64,000 nt of DNA from JADJTT01 sp049306275 (GTDB lineage Bacteria > Bacteroidota > Bacteroidia > Chitinophagales > Saprospiraceae): positions 29,344-93,343 of the forward strand of contig JBAQQB010000112.1 in NCBI GenBank assembly GCA_049306275.1. Direction: 5' to 3'. Below the pieces are notes generated by a model. The model ran no database searches. It saw only the letters and a list, made by a program, of their open reading frames with translations, and was not told where the DNA came from. Numbering within the stretch: position 1 is the stretch's first letter; every line of letters starts with the position of its first letter. The translations under genes were made by a program, and so were the position numbers. Shown piece after piece: positions 19,501 through 28,622 of this stretch.

Positions 19501-22426
19501 AAGGAATGATGGTTGCCGTACCATCGGCGCCACCGCAGAGGCTGGGGGAGGTAGTGGCGAATTCAACGGCGGGACCGGGTATTTCCAATACTTCCACAGA
19601 ATCTGTGGCCACACAGCCGTTGCTATCGGTGATCGTCACGCTGACAAAACCCGGAGGCAAGTCAACCGCGGTGGAATCGGTGGAGCCGTTTTCCCAGGCG
19701 TAGGTGAACGGACCGAAATCGCCGCCGGGCACGACCGCCGCGCTACCGTTGTCGTTACCGCAGAAGGTGGGCAGCGATTCGATGGCGGCCACGACAGGAC
19801 CGGGCACCTCTTCTACCTCAAAATTGGCCGTACCCACACAACCCAGGGTATCGGTAACGGTCAGGGTATAAATGCCAGGCGCCAGATCAGTAAGCAGGGG
19901 CTCGGCAGACCCGGTATTCCATGCAAAGGTGAAGGGGCCATTCTCTCCGTTGGCATGGGCCTCAATCGAGCCGTTGTCGTTGCCGCAGAGGGAAGGAATA
20001 ATGTTGAGGGCGACGGGCTCGGGGGCCAGCGGGCCTTCAATCAGGGTTTCTGCTACAGTCGAGCAGCCGTTGGAGGAGGTGATGGTCACGAAGTAGGTAC
20101 CGGGCGCCAGGCTGTCCTGGTTTTGCTCGGTGCTGCCATTGCTCCATTCGAAGAAATAGGGTTCCTCCCCTCCTTCGACGAGCACCTCGATAGCGCCTTC
20201 ATTGAGCACGCAGGTAGTGGCTGTCGGGGTAAGCGTTGCCGTCAGGTCGCCGTCTACGGTGACGGTAAAGCTGCAAATCGCAGTATTGCCCGAAGCGTCG
20301 GTAGCGGTGTACTCCAGCGTAGTGGCGCCCGCCGGGAAGACGTCGCCGGAGCTGAGCCCCGTCGTATCGGTTTGTTCCAGGAACAGCGCCAGGTCGGAGG
20401 TGCCGGTCACTTTTGCATAAAAATGCCTGCGGATGCAGTTGATCGTGAACAGGTCGGTGGGCTCGGGAAAGCCGCATCCCGCGAAGTAGGAGATGCCGTT
20501 GCCCCTTTCGGTGTAGCCGGCGATGAACTCAGAATCTTCGGGATCGATGAGTTCGACCACCAGGTTGCGGTCAGCGGGTACGGTGACGGAGACGGGTATG
20601 GAATGGATGAAGTCCGATCCACCCGGCGGCGTGAACGTCTCGCTTTGCAGCAGGTTCAGGTTGGCATACACGAGCGCGCTGTCGGGGTGGATGTCGTAGA
20701 CATTCAGCGTAACGGCCTCTGAACCGTTCGAGATAGAAACGCCGACTTCCACTTCTGAGAGATGGAAAGGCGAGACGAGCGCGTGGTTTTGGAGGTCGAA
20801 AATGCGGATATGGGCCGACTGGGGCGATTCGCCCGTCTGCTGGTTGAAGCACCGCGCCTGCCCGGTAATGGCATCGGTGCGGTTGAGCGACAGGCTCAGG
20901 TCGCGGGTCAGGCAGTTGTCGGTGAAGGTGGGCAGGTCGTATTCCACCACAGCGGAACAATCGCCTCCTTCCACTTCCACGGTGAAGTCATCCGGGCAGA
21001 AGGTAAAGGTGGGCGGTTCGGGCTCGGCGACTGTGACATTGAAGCTGCACACGGCGTCTTCTTCCACATCGCCGTCATTGAGGAAGGAGAACACCTGCGG
21101 CGTAGTGCCCACCGGGAAGGTGGACAGGCTGCTCAGGCCGGTGCCGTCGATCTGGTACAGGCGTTCCGAGATCGGAACGTAGTTGATCTTCGCCTCAATC
21201 AGCCTGTAGTTGGTGTTGCTGCCGCCGGTAAAGGCAGTATTTCCAAAAATAATGTCGAACTGGTCCTGCGCAAAGCCCTGACCGGAGCGGTTGGTCAGGC
21301 CGATACCTGCGCTCAGGCGCAGGTCGCAATTGGAGACTTCCGCGCCCGGATAGGAATCCTGGAGGGAGATCGGGCCGTTGATCCAGTCGCGGGTAGAGGT
21401 GATGTAAAACCCTCTGGAAGTGTTGGGCGGCAGGATCATCCCGCCGATCGGGATGTGGGTGGCGCTTCCGGTACCCTCGCTGTTGACGGTGGCCTGGCCC
21501 CAGAAGAGCCAGTGCAGCGTGTTTGTCGCGTTGACGCCATTGAAAATATTCCCCACGAAAGAGGAAGCGCCGCGGGTCTGGTAGATTTGGATATCCCATT
21601 CACCCTCATCGAGCAGCAGGTCCCAGCCTGTGATGATGATGGTGTCGCTGGAGGTATTCCTCAGGTCGAACATGGTACCGGCGAGGCCGTAGCCATCGTC
21701 CACCATATCAGTGGTGGTCAGGGCATTCTTGCCCACACCACAGGCTTCGGAAGCCCATTCCGACAAGCCGTAGTCGAACTCGCTGGCGCAGAGGCCAGCG
21801 GCTATCTGGATAGTGGTATCGGAGGGGCACTGTGGAATGGCTTCCTCCAAGGGCGGTTCGGGCAGTTCGATGGAGTAATTGACGATGCAGGCCTCGCTGA
21901 GGCGTTCGATTTGCAGGGTATGCGTGCCGGGGCAAATGCGGCGTACGGTATCGGAGGCCATCAGGCGGCCGTTCCATCGAAAGATGTATTCCGGGTAGCG
22001 GTCGATCTCGATCATCCCCTGGCATTCCGAAAGACAACCCTCCTGAAAGATCAGGGTAGCCAGGGTGTCGGGAATAGGCGGTGCAGCTCCGGAGTCGACG
22101 GTGACCGTTCCCGTGGCCGTCAGGCCCATCTGGTCGGTGACCAACACCTCATAAGTGCCGGCGGGTACTCCGAAGAAAGTGTAGCTAGTGTAAGGCGTTC
22201 TGCGTTTGAGCTCCGGCGACAGTTCGATGTTGTAGGGCACCGTGCCTCCGGTGATGTCAATGGTAACTAAGCCATCGGTACCGTTCTGGCAGCCCGTCGG
22301 CGTAGAAGACAGGCTGATCTGAAGCGTATCCTGGGCGATCGCCAGGGAAAAAGTGAAGAAAGTCAGGAAAACGGTGAACAGTACGTAGGTAGTAATCGGT
22401 TGCTTGTGGGAGTCAGTTTTCTGCAT
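16535..22426 (-). CDS. Giant SprB-repeat surface protein with HYR domains and T9SS type A sorting domain
   Basis: 1,963 residues from the ATG at 22426; the longer frame starts with TTG at 22447. Signal peptide ends near SLAIAQ. After an N-terminal SprB-like unit and a ~550-residue region with two HYR-like segments (FCPDDFTVEVEGGDC, with AFPVGTT-type ends), residues ~760-1670 hold twelve head-to-tail SprB repeats of ~72-75 residues. Their pattern is P-x-C-x4-G-(S/T)-A then W-(S/N)-x-G-(S/A)-T then LxPGxYxVxVTDxNGC. Another HYR domain (CPTEVVVVSC) and two more SprB units follow. The end (LFPNPTNGMVNVQL to KIVLSR) is a type A T9SS sorting domain. SprB repeats are typical of gliding adhesins and other surface filaments of Bacteroidota. 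This protein is far shorter than true SprB (~6,000 residues). An adhesive role is inference. Confidence 0.9.
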   Translation of the reverse strand: MQKTDSHKQPITTYVLFTVFLTFFTFSLAIAQDTLQISLSSTPTGCQNGTDGLVTIDITGGTVPYNIELSPELKRRTPYTSYTFFGVPAGTYEVLVTDQMGLTATGTVTVDSGAAPPIPDTLATLIFQEGCLSECQGMIEIDRYPEYIFRWNGRLMASDTVRRICPGTHTLQIERLSEACIVNYSIELPEPPLEEAIPQCPSDTTIQIAAGLCASEFDYGLSEWASEACGVGKNALTTTDMVDDGYGLAGTMFDLRNTSSDTIIITGWDLLLDEGEWDIQIYQTRGASSFVGNIFNGVNATNTLHWLFWGQATVNSEGTGSATHIPIGGMILPPNTSRGFYITSTRDWINGPISLQDSYPGAEVSNCDLRLSAGIGLTNRSGQGFAQDQFDIIFGNTAFTGGSNTNYRLIEAKINYVPISERLYQIDGTGLSSLSTFPVGTTPQVFSFLNDGDVEEDAVCSFNVTVAEPEPPTFTFCPDDFTVEVEGGDCSAVVEYDLPTFTDNCLTRDLSLSLNRTDAITGQARCFNQQTGESPQSAHIRIFDLQNHALVSPFHLSEVEVGVSISNGSEAVTLNVYDIHPDSALVYANLNLLQSETFTPPGGSDFIHSIPVSVTVPADRNLVVELIDPEDSEFIAGYTERGNGISYFAGCGFPEPTDLFTINCIRRHFYAKVTGTSDLALFLEQTDTTGLSSGDVFPAGATTLEYTATDASGNTAICSFTVTVDGDLTATLTPTATTCVLNEGAIEVLVEGGEEPYFFEWSNGSTEQNQDSLAPGTYFVTITSSNGCSTVAETLIEGPLAPEPVALNIIPSLCGNDNGSIEAHANGENGPFTFAWNTGSAEPLLTDLAPGIYTLTVTDTLGCVGTANFEVEEVPGPVVAAIESLPTFCGNDNGSAAVVPGGDFGPFTYAWENGSTDSTAVDLPPGFVSVTITDSNGCVATDSVEVLEIPGPAVEFATTSPSLCGGADGTATIIPSGNEPFTFEWESGSTDTTLTDLAAGEYLVSVTDGNGCVTVATAVVEDLPGPELSFSATLPTGCIVPDGTATVEAAGAEPFLYLWSNGDTTATSTGLLPGVYEVAVTDNNNCVSSGTVTVDEPVGPTLTIMTTPPSTCQESDAIAEVIVEGVWPFSYNWSSGATDSIATGLAPGFYTVEVTDAVGCVSTAEALIEIFTDLAIAEEAVVAAICGEPNGSIEIGVTGGTWPYAFAWSNGAVDSVLTDLPADTFSVVVTDAFGCVAEATYVVEDAASPVIDSFATFTAYCGLPTGSAEVFFSGGTGNLSVLWNNGGVEPAITDLVPGEYSIIVTDSNGCEATGSVVVDNEAGQTLTIELVQQPTACVAEDGSLAVLINGGFGPYTIEWGTGATTDTITGLIAGTYTVVVTDSLGCAATADFDLAGFNAIELDWTTTAATCNNNNGTLNANLSGGEGPIEYALLLNGEVLESDTADLPFLFFTGLDGGIYELQLSDSTGCVETATIEVAAEDSPVIVPGFTPTTCGQENGEAWVEISGGAYPFTFVWDNGQSDSLLVDVPSGEYAIAVLDHNGCISTGTVVVEDLPAPAIEVAELLNATCDQQNGAITLDIQSSTPEFTIVWSTGDSTIVIDSLTSGVFSVSVTDANGCFSSLDSLVVEIEPDTLAPEFVVCPTEVVVVSCIPEVEYDLPEAIDNCEFATELIEGFPSGSAFPADTTTVTYQATDLAGNTTLCSFPVIRIEDFSGEISSEAISCFGGEDGVASVLIFGGTAPYDILWSTGDTTETISGLVAGGYSVTVSDQGGCVGEATIILAEPSAISIALDSIVPETPPCENGAISITPGGGTPGYTFLWSNLDDPDFTADTEDLDSVVGGVYEVEITDANGCVQVSSPFIVQQDPDCIVSVDDLGDLSQAFVLFPNPTNGMVNVQLKAPNPEEAEFSLFDLRGVELTRFSGQWLAEQQFALDLSAYANGSYWLRMKTQRGVWTHKIVLSR

Positions 22427-22657
22427 AGATAAAAATGGTTTGTTCAAAAGGAATTATAATCGGACTGTTGCCGGACAAAGCCCGGAACAGCATAAAACAA
22501 CTGTACAAGAAGGGAAATTACCTCAAGGGGAAGCCCTCGAGAGAAGTTAATGATGCGGGGTAGCTTTAAAAAAGCGGAATCAGCAGCAAATTAATGGAAA
22601 ATTTGCGCTTAATAGCAAGTATTCGGAAAAAATTAATATTTTTTACCTCAGAAAAAT

Positions 22658-23848
22658 ATGCCGCAAGACAACCCGACCAAGGCCTATGGGCAACGGCTTT
22701 ACACCCTGCCTTTTTTCCTGCTCTGTGCCAGCCAGGCCTTTTTTGCCGCAAGTTTCACCATGATCCTGCCCGAGCTGCCCGCCTACCTCACATCGCTGGG
22801 CGGCGAGGAGTACAAGGGGCTCATCATTGCCCTTTTCACGCTTACCGCCGGGCTGTCGAGGCCTTTCAGCGGGAAGCTGACCGACACGGTGGGCCGCGTG
22901 CCGGTGATGGTCTTCGGCACACTCGTCTGCGTTGTGGCCAGCCTGTTCTACCCCATCCTCACCTCCGTTTGGGGTTTCCTGCTCCTGAGGTTCCTGCACG
23001 GGCTGTCAACCGGCTTTAAACCCACCGCCTCCACCGCCTATGTGGCCGACATCGCGCCGCCGCAGCGCAGGGGCGAGGCGCTGGGCATCCTGAGCCTGAG
23101 CATGAATACCGGCGCTACCCTGGCGCCGGCAGCCGGCAGCTGGCTGGCCATGCATACCTCCCTTAACGCTATGTTCCTGATCTCCTCGGGTATGGCCCTC
23201 TTCTCCATCATCATCCTGCTTGGCCTGAAAGAAACGCTCGAAAAACGCAGCTCTTTCCATCCGCGCCAGCTCCTGCTGTCTCCTTCGGAAATCGTCGAAC
23301 CCTCCGCCCTCGGTCCTGCCGTCGTCACCGTAGCGGTCTACCTCGGGTATGGGGCCATGCTTACCGTCATCCCCGACCAAAGCGACTTTCTGGGGCTTTC
23401 CAATAAAGGATGGTTTTTCTCCGTATTCACCCTGTTCTCCCTGGCTTCCCGCCTTTTTGCAGGCCAGGTATCCGACCGCCTCGGCCGTATACCGGTGCTC
23501 CGGGTGGGCCTCGTCATGCTGGTGATGTCCATGGTATGGATGGGGTCGGTGCAGTCGGGGTTCACCCTGCTCCTCGCCTCAGGGGCGATGGGCTTCGCCC
23601 ACGGCATCGTCGGGCCGGCACTGTTTGCCTGGACAATCGACCGCAGCCCCGACGAACGGAGGGGGCGGGCGGTTGGTACCGTCTATATCGCACTGGAATT
23701 GGGAATCGGCGTGGGAGCCTTGCTATCAGCCTGGTTTTACGACAACCAGCCAGGCCACTTCGACCGCACATTTTTTTTCCTGAGCGCCATGACCCTTGCA
23801 GGACTGCTTTTCTTGTTCAGCATGAAGGGCAGTCAGGTCAGCCATTGA
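22658..23848 (+). CDS. MFS drug/metabolite exporter (DHA1-like)
   Basis: 396 residues with about twelve hydrophobic segments. The MFS motif A between helices 2 and 3 reads GKLTDTVGRVPVMVFG and its copy in the second half reads GQVSDRLGRIPVLRVG. RFLHGLSTGFKPTASTAYVADIAPPQRRGEALGI-type residues in helices 4-5 (GLSTGFKPTA, PPQRRGEALG) match drug:H+ antiporters and sugar-efflux MFS proteins. The ATG at 22658 begins MPQDNPTKAYGQRL. The gene is divergent from the SprB-repeat gene and overlaps the convergent MarR gene by 11 nt. The MarR neighbour suggests regulated export of a toxic or signal compound; the substrate cannot be read. Confidence 0.85.
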   Translation: MPQDNPTKAYGQRLYTLPFFLLCASQAFFAASFTMILPELPAYLTSLGGEEYKGLIIALFTLTAGLSRPFSGKLTDTVGRVPVMVFGTLVCVVASLFYPILTSVWGFLLLRFLHGLSTGFKPTASTAYVADIAPPQRRGEALGILSLSMNTGATLAPAAGSWLAMHTSLNAMFLISSGMALFSIIILLGLKETLEKRSSFHPRQLLLSPSEIVEPSALGPAVVTVAVYLGYGAMLTVIPDQSDFLGLSNKGWFFSVFTLFSLASRLFAGQVSDRLGRIPVLRVGLVMLVMSMVWMGSVQSGFTLLLASGAMGFAHGIVGPALFAWTIDRSPDERRGRAVGTVYIALELGIGVGALLSAWFYDNQPGHFDRTFFFLSAMTLAGLLFLFSMKGSQVSH

Positions 23849-24464
23849 GGCGATTTTCCAACTCCTCGAGGTCTTTCCCCCTCTCCTGATCCCATATAGG
23901 CTGGTGGAAGGCATTCAACTTTCTGAGCAAGGCGAGCATATGCAGCTTTTCTTCTTCCTCCAGATCGCCGCACAAGAGATGGGCTGCCTTATTGATACCT
24001 TCCAAAGTGGAAAGATAAAGCTCCCGGCCTTTCGGAGTAATGCGCACGCGCTTTGAACGCCCGTCTTCCGGATCGTCGAAATCTTCTATCAACTCCTGCC
24101 TTATCAACCGCTTGATGACCTCGATGCCGGGAGAGAGTTCGCTGTAATTCCTGGCGATGAGCTCAGTTTTCCGTAGGCTCTCGTTTTCCACTAAGGAGGC
24201 CAAAAATCCAAAATCGATCATACTGACCAGCGGCGTGCCCCGGAGGGCCGTCTTCGTGTAATGCTTGGCGTGCACGTTGAGCGTGGTGATCAGCGAAGTG
24301 AGCAACCCGTCGAGGTTCTCCTCAAGGTTGGGCGTTCCTTTGGAAGGGGCCTCCTGGTACTGGCTGTACAACCAATAGGAAAACGAGCGGAGATCTGTTC
24401 CTGAACCGCTGCTATCAAAGGCTTCCAGCTTTTCTATGACCTCTTTGACGAGTTGGTAGCTCAT
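23838..24464 (-). CDS. MarR-family transcriptional regulator
   Basis: 208 residues, longer than the usual ~140-160 because of an N-terminal ~60-residue extension (EKLEAFDSSGSGTDLRSFS). The winged helix is seen in LRKTELIARNYSELSPGIEVIKRL (recognition helix around SPGIEVIKRLIRQELI) and the wing DPEDGRSKRVRITPKGREL, the typical D-x-R-S-K-x-V-x-L-T-x-K-G MarR pattern. It faces and slightly overlaps the MFS exporter gene at the 3' end, an arrangement often found when the regulator controls the pump. Upstream, TATGC and GCATA arms 8 nt apart (around 24544-24561) could be an operator. The effector is unknown. Confidence 0.88.
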   Translation of the reverse strand: MSYQLVKEVIEKLEAFDSSGSGTDLRSFSYWLYSQYQEAPSKGTPNLEENLDGLLTSLITTLNVHAKHYTKTALRGTPLVSMIDFGFLASLVENESLRKTELIARNYSELSPGIEVIKRLIRQELIEDFDDPEDGRSKRVRITPKGRELYLSTLEGINKAAHLLCGDLEEEEKLHMLALLRKLNAFHQPIWDQERGKDLEELENRLNG

Positions 24465-24617
24465 TTGGTTTTTTCTTTAGGAGGCAATTTATTTTTAAGC
24501 ACAAAAACGAATGAAAAAACACAAAAGGTGCTGATAATCAAATGTTATGCACTTTCCAGCATAGTGGCACAAATATAACCAAGCTTTACTAAGATTTATT
24601 CCTGAAAAAATAAAACC

Positions 24618-26993
24618 TTAAAGGTCCAGCAGAATTCCGAGCGCTGGAATCACCCTTCCGGTATCGCTGGAGATGGTTTTGACCAGATAGCGCCCCGGGT
24701 CGTTCGGGTCAATGACAGGGTTGTTCTCGGCGTCGCGTTCTACAGTCAGGTAAGGCAACAGGGCCACGGGCGAACTGTAGATATTCTGAATATCCAGAAA
24801 TACCTGCAAAGCCCATTTGCGGAAGTTGAACTGCTTGTCGACCCGGAAATCGAGCTGGTGGAAAATGGGCAAACGGGCTTCATTGAGCTGCGAATAATCG
24901 GGCAGGCCGCGGCGGTTGAGGTCCCATACCCCTCGGCGCGAAGAGAGTTCCAGGTCGTAGGGCGTGTAAGGGTTGCCTCCGGAAAAACTCCAGCGCAGGC
25001 CCATTTGCCAGTTCTTTTTAAAGGTTTTACCCGCCGCCACCGTGGCGAAATGGCGATTGTCCCAGGCCGATGAGATGAAGGCGCCTTCAGTATCCCTGAA
25101 CTGGCTGACCACAAATGAATAGTTCAGCATCCAGTAGTAACCGCGGGTGAGCTTTTGCTTGACCTGAAATTCCACCCCGTAGGCCCGCCCTTCCGAACTG
25201 GCATCGGCTGGCTGGTTGCCGACCAGGGCGTAAGAGGCGTTGGCGTTGGCGTAGGAGATGGAATCAAACAGGAGAAAGGGGTAGTTTGCATAGTTTTTGT
25301 AAAAACCCTCCAACTTCACCTGGTACCCCTTGGCTGTTGTATGCTCTATGCCGAGCGCAGCCTGGCTGCTGCGCATGTATTTGAGCCGGTCGCGGTTGAC
25401 CAGTCGTCCCGCTTCCTGGAATCCAAGCAGGATATAGGGCGGCATCTGGTAGTAGACACCCGCGCTGGCGTTCAGCTTCCAATTGGCTGGAAGTGCGTAG
25501 GAAAATGCCAGGCGGGGCGACAATTGCCGCAAGGGGTTTTTCATCTCGTCGTTGTAAGTGCTGCCGTCAAGGCGCAGCCCCGCGAAAATGGTGCCGCGCC
25601 CGGATGCGAAGGTCCGGCTGGCCGACCCGAAAGCGCCGTAGCGCAGGAACTCCAGATCGGTGGAATAGGAAATGCTGTCGGCCGTGCCGTCGCGAAAGGT
25701 GAACAGGGAGAAGTTATCGGCCGTAAACCGGTTGTGCTCGCCGCCGAGGCCGTACTGGATTTCCCATTGCGAACGGAAGATCCGGTGCTCCAGCCTGAGT
25801 TTGGTCTCCGTCTCGCCCGAACGAAAATCGAGAACCTGGTCTTCGGGCTGGTAGGTATTGTCGAGGTATTTTTCTGCCTGGTTGATGAAGCCGTTCTGGC
25901 TGAGCACCAGGGTGTAGTAGCTATTGTCGAGGTAGTGCTTGTACACGGCGCCCGCCGCGTAGATGAATTGCTTGCCCTCGGGTATGTAACCGGTGTTGTA
26001 GAGCAACGATTCGCTGGCCTCCGCCTCCAGATTGAGGGTGTATTTGTCGTAACCCCCGATACCCGTCAGGATCAATTCGTTCTTCGGATTGAAGCGGATG
26101 ACATTCTTGAACTGCACATCCGAGTAAAAAGGCAGCACCGGCAGGCCGATGGCCTTGAACATGTGCTGGGAATACGACTCCCGCGCGGAGAGCATGAAGT
26201 TGGATTTTTTGCCGATGGGGCCTTCCACCATGAAACCAAAATCGGTGGCCCCGAGGGTGAAGTTACCGCCGATGCGGTCTTTCCTCCCCTCTCGCTGGTA
26301 GACCTCGAGCACGCTGCTCAGGGCGTTGGGACGGCTGGCGGGAAAGGCGCCCGTATGCAGTTCGGCCTTTTGCAGCATCCGCACGTTGAGAATGCCGTTG
26401 GGGCCGCCGCTGGTGCCTTGTACCGTGAAATGGGTAATTGTAGGTATCTCGATGCCGTCGAGATAAAACCGGTTTTCATTGGAGGAACCGCCCCGGATGA
26501 TCAGGTTGTACCCAAAAGAGGTGCGGGGCGACACGCCGGGCAGGGTGCGGAGAAAGCGCGACACGTCAATCGTGGCGCCCGGCATGCGCTCCAGCTCGTG
26601 CAGGGTGACGCTCTGCAACGACAAGGGGCTCTCGGCCGTGCGCCTGAACGCTTCTGCCCTCACCTCCACCTGCTCCAGAGCGACGGCGCCGGGTTCGAGG
26701 AAAAACTCCAGGAAAACAGGCTTACCCGTGCTGGCCGTTATCTCATGCAAAATAAGGGGGGTAAACCCGATAAAACTGGCCTCCAGGTTGTACAGCCCAG
26801 GCGCGAGTTCCAGGCGGAAATACCCGGCGCTGTCGCAGGTTACCCCTGTCTCGCTCTGCAACACTGCTACCGTAGCGAAGCCCAATGGCTCTTTATTCGT
26901 AGCGCTGACCACCTGCCCTTCGACGATGGCTTTCTGAGAAAAAAGATGTGCGCTGACCGACAGCAATGCAAGGAGAATGGTGACTTTATTCAC
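24618..26993 (-). CDS. TonB-dependent outer-membrane receptor
   Basis: 791 residues. Signal peptide (MNKVTILLALLSVSAHLFSQ), then a carboxypeptidase-regulatory-like beta-sandwich (~residues 23-105: VEGQVVSATNKEPLGFATV). A plug domain follows with ALEQVEVRAEAFRRTAESPLS, DVSRFLRTLPGVSPRTSFG and IIRGGSSNENRFYLDGIEIP. The remaining ~500 residues form a 22-strand-type barrel ending in ALGILLDL, with a periodic pattern of Tyr/Phe and Gly. The substrate is imported with TonB energy. There is no SusD partner next to it, so it is not a SusC of a polysaccharide locus; a metal chelate or small organic ligand is as likely. A -7 box TACCTTTG lies at 27011. Confidence 0.9.
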   Translation of the reverse strand: MNKVTILLALLSVSAHLFSQKAIVEGQVVSATNKEPLGFATVAVLQSETGVTCDSAGYFRLELAPGLYNLEASFIGFTPLILHEITASTGKPVFLEFFLEPGAVALEQVEVRAEAFRRTAESPLSLQSVTLHELERMPGATIDVSRFLRTLPGVSPRTSFGYNLIIRGGSSNENRFYLDGIEIPTITHFTVQGTSGGPNGILNVRMLQKAELHTGAFPASRPNALSSVLEVYQREGRKDRIGGNFTLGATDFGFMVEGPIGKKSNFMLSARESYSQHMFKAIGLPVLPFYSDVQFKNVIRFNPKNELILTGIGGYDKYTLNLEAEASESLLYNTGYIPEGKQFIYAAGAVYKHYLDNSYYTLVLSQNGFINQAEKYLDNTYQPEDQVLDFRSGETETKLRLEHRIFRSQWEIQYGLGGEHNRFTADNFSLFTFRDGTADSISYSTDLEFLRYGAFGSASRTFASGRGTIFAGLRLDGSTYNDEMKNPLRQLSPRLAFSYALPANWKLNASAGVYYQMPPYILLGFQEAGRLVNRDRLKYMRSSQAALGIEHTTAKGYQVKLEGFYKNYANYPFLLFDSISYANANASYALVGNQPADASSEGRAYGVEFQVKQKLTRGYYWMLNYSFVVSQFRDTEGAFISSAWDNRHFATVAAGKTFKKNWQMGLRWSFSGGNPYTPYDLELSSRRGVWDLNRRGLPDYSQLNEARLPIFHQLDFRVDKQFNFRKWALQVFLDIQNIYSSPVALLPYLTVERDAENNPVIDPNDPGRYLVKTISSDTGRVIPALGILLDL

Positions 26994-27010
26994 TTTCAGG
27001 AAAATTTTGG

Positions 27011-27018
27011 CAAAGGTA
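27011..27018 (-). promoter_or_regulatory. Candidate -7 box (TACCTTTG) of the TonB-dependent receptor gene
   Basis: On the minus strand TACCTTTG fits the Bacteroidota TAnnTTTG box exactly and lies 18 bp upstream of the receptor ATG, giving a very short leader. No convincing -33 element was found. Confidence 0.4.
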
Positions 27019-27098
27019 ACGGGCCCGGCACGAAAGGGTTGTCATATGTTTGCAACATTTAAGGCCATCTCAGCCGGATTGTTCGTATTTTGTCTGTC

Positions 27099-27905
27099 AT
27101 GATGAAAACCATTTCCAGCCTTCAAAATCCACTCATCAAACAAATCGCCGCGCTCTCGGTCAAAGCCCGGGAGCGCCGCAATGAGGGGCTTTTCGTGGCG
27201 GAAGGCCTGCGCGAGATCGGCCTGGCGCTCGACGCGGGCTACGAAGCGCTGTACCTCTTCTCCGACCCCGGCATCACGCCCCGTGATCAGACCGACGCAC
27301 TGCTGTCGAGGTCGCATTTTTCTGCCACAGAAATGATCGCCGTGCCTGCGGCTGTTTTTGAGAAAATCGCCTATCGGCACGGCGTGCCCAATGCAGTAGC
27401 GGTAATGAAGATCCGGCCGCCCCGCCTCGATCAGGTGACGCTGCCCGCCGATCCCCTGGTCCTCGTGCTCGAATCGATCGAAAAACCGGGCAACCTGGGC
27501 GCCATCCTGCGCACGGCCGATGCAGCGGGGGTGCATGCTGTGCTGGTCTGCGACCCCGCTACCGACCTCTACAACCCCAACGCGATCCGGGCAAGCCTGG
27601 GGGCTTTATTTACCCTGCCCGTCATCCCAATCTCTTCCGAAGAGGCATGGCGCTGGCTGAAGGAACGCCAGATCAGGATCTTCGCCACCTACCTGGAGGC
27701 CAGCCGCCCGGTCTATGACTGCGACCTGCGCGGCCCCGCCGCCCTGGTGATGGGCGCCGAAGCGACCGGCATCTCCGCTTTCTGGGTGGAAAAAGCCGAC
27801 GAGCGGGTCATCATCCCCATGCAGGGGAAGGTCGACTCGATGAATGTATCTGCCTCTACGGCCATCCTGCTGTTTGAGGCGGTCAGGCAGCGGCGCTCAC
27901 TTTAA
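27099..27905 (+). CDS. TrmH/SpoU-family RNA 2'-O-methyltransferase
   Basis: 268 residues from the ATG at 27099 (an upstream TTG at 27090 is less likely). The N-terminal domain ARERRNEGLFVAEGLREIG is the RNA-binding SpoU_sub_bind module. The SPOUT knot shows its three motifs: ESIEKPGNLGAILRTADAAG (motif 1), VMGAEATGIS (motif 2) and IPMQGKVDSMNVSASTAILL (motif 3, SAM-binding trefoil knot). It methylates a ribose 2'-OH in rRNA or tRNA; length and domain order fit 23S rRNA enzymes of the RlmB/TsnR type, but the target base is not readable. The convergent tcdA gene overlaps its 3' end by 9 nt. Confidence 0.9.
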   Translation: MMKTISSLQNPLIKQIAALSVKARERRNEGLFVAEGLREIGLALDAGYEALYLFSDPGITPRDQTDALLSRSHFSATEMIAVPAAVFEKIAYRHGVPNAVAVMKIRPPRLDQVTLPADPLVLVLESIEKPGNLGAILRTADAAGVHAVLVCDPATDLYNPNAIRASLGALFTLPVIPISSEEAWRWLKERQIRIFATYLEASRPVYDCDLRGPAALVMGAEATGISAFWVEKADERVIIPMQGKVDSMNVSASTAILLFEAVRQRRSL

Positions 27906-28622
27906 GCCACCCACCGTGCGGATCACGTGGCTCGACATGTAGATGCCGAAAAGGGCCGGCAGGTAGGAAATGGTGCCATAGTACGACTTCTTGTACGCCG
28001 CGCCGGTTGTCAGCTGCATTGAACCCTCGATGACCGGCTCGTTGGAAAACACGACAGGGAAAGACGCGCTGATGCCCTGGCGTTTGAGGAATTTACGCAC
28101 CTGCTGGGCAAAGGGGCAGTGGTGGCTCTTCCAGATATCGCCGATCTGCACATAGGCAGGGTTGGTGCGCCCCCCGGCCCCCATTGAGCTGATCAGGGGC
28201 CTGCCCGCAGCCAGGCTTTGGGTGATGAGCTGCAGTTTGGGCTGGAAGCTATCGATGCAATCCAGCACGAAATCGAAATTTTCCTGCAACAACAGGGCAA
28301 TGTCTTCCGGTTCGAGAAACTGCTCGTGCACCTTCAGGTCCAACTGCCCGTTGATGTCGCGCAGGCGATGGGCCATGATGGCGGCTTTGGCCTTTCCCAG
28401 GGTGGAGTCGAGGGCCGGCAGCTGCCTGTTTTTGTTCGTCAGGTCGACCACGTCGCCATCTACAATGGTCATGCGGCCGATGCCCGCGCGCGCGAGGAAT
28501 TCGGCGGCGAAGCTACCCACGCCACCCAGGCCAACGACCAGCACATGGGCCTTTCCCAGGCGTTCAATGCCTTCCGGCCCCGTGAGCAGCTCCATCCTCG
28601 CCAGCCAATGCGGATTATCCAT
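27897..28622 (-). CDS. tcdA: tRNA threonylcarbamoyladenosine dehydratase (ct6A synthesis)
   Basis: 241 residues of the ThiF/MoeB/HesA E1-like superfamily. The ATP-binding Rossmann motif GLGGVGSFAAEFLARAGIG is at ~30-48, with DGDVVDLTNKNRQLPAL right after it, the TcdA/CsdL signature. The C-terminal part (GTISYLPALFGIYMSSHVIR) matches the family end. The enzyme adenylates and cyclises the t6A side chain to ct6A at tRNA position 37. A Sua5/TsaC gene for the t6A precursor lies 22 kb away in this window. It is last in the mtnA-aldolase-tatD-tcdA run and overlaps the tatD stop by 8 nt. Confidence 0.9.
   Translation of the reverse strand: MDNPHWLARMELLTGPEGIERLGKAHVLVVGLGGVGSFAAEFLARAGIGRMTIVDGDVVDLTNKNRQLPALDSTLGKAKAAIMAHRLRDINGQLDLKVHEQFLEPEDIALLLQENFDFVLDCIDSFQPKLQLITQSLAAGRPLISSMGAGGRTNPAYVQIGDIWKSHHCPFAQQVRKFLKRQGISASFPVVFSNEPVIEGSMQLTTGAAYKKSYYGTISYLPALFGIYMSSHVIRTVGGLK

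Noticed and set aside
23838..23848. Frameshift where MFS and MarR genes overlap
   Set aside because: The overlap is convergent and both C-termini are of normal family length.
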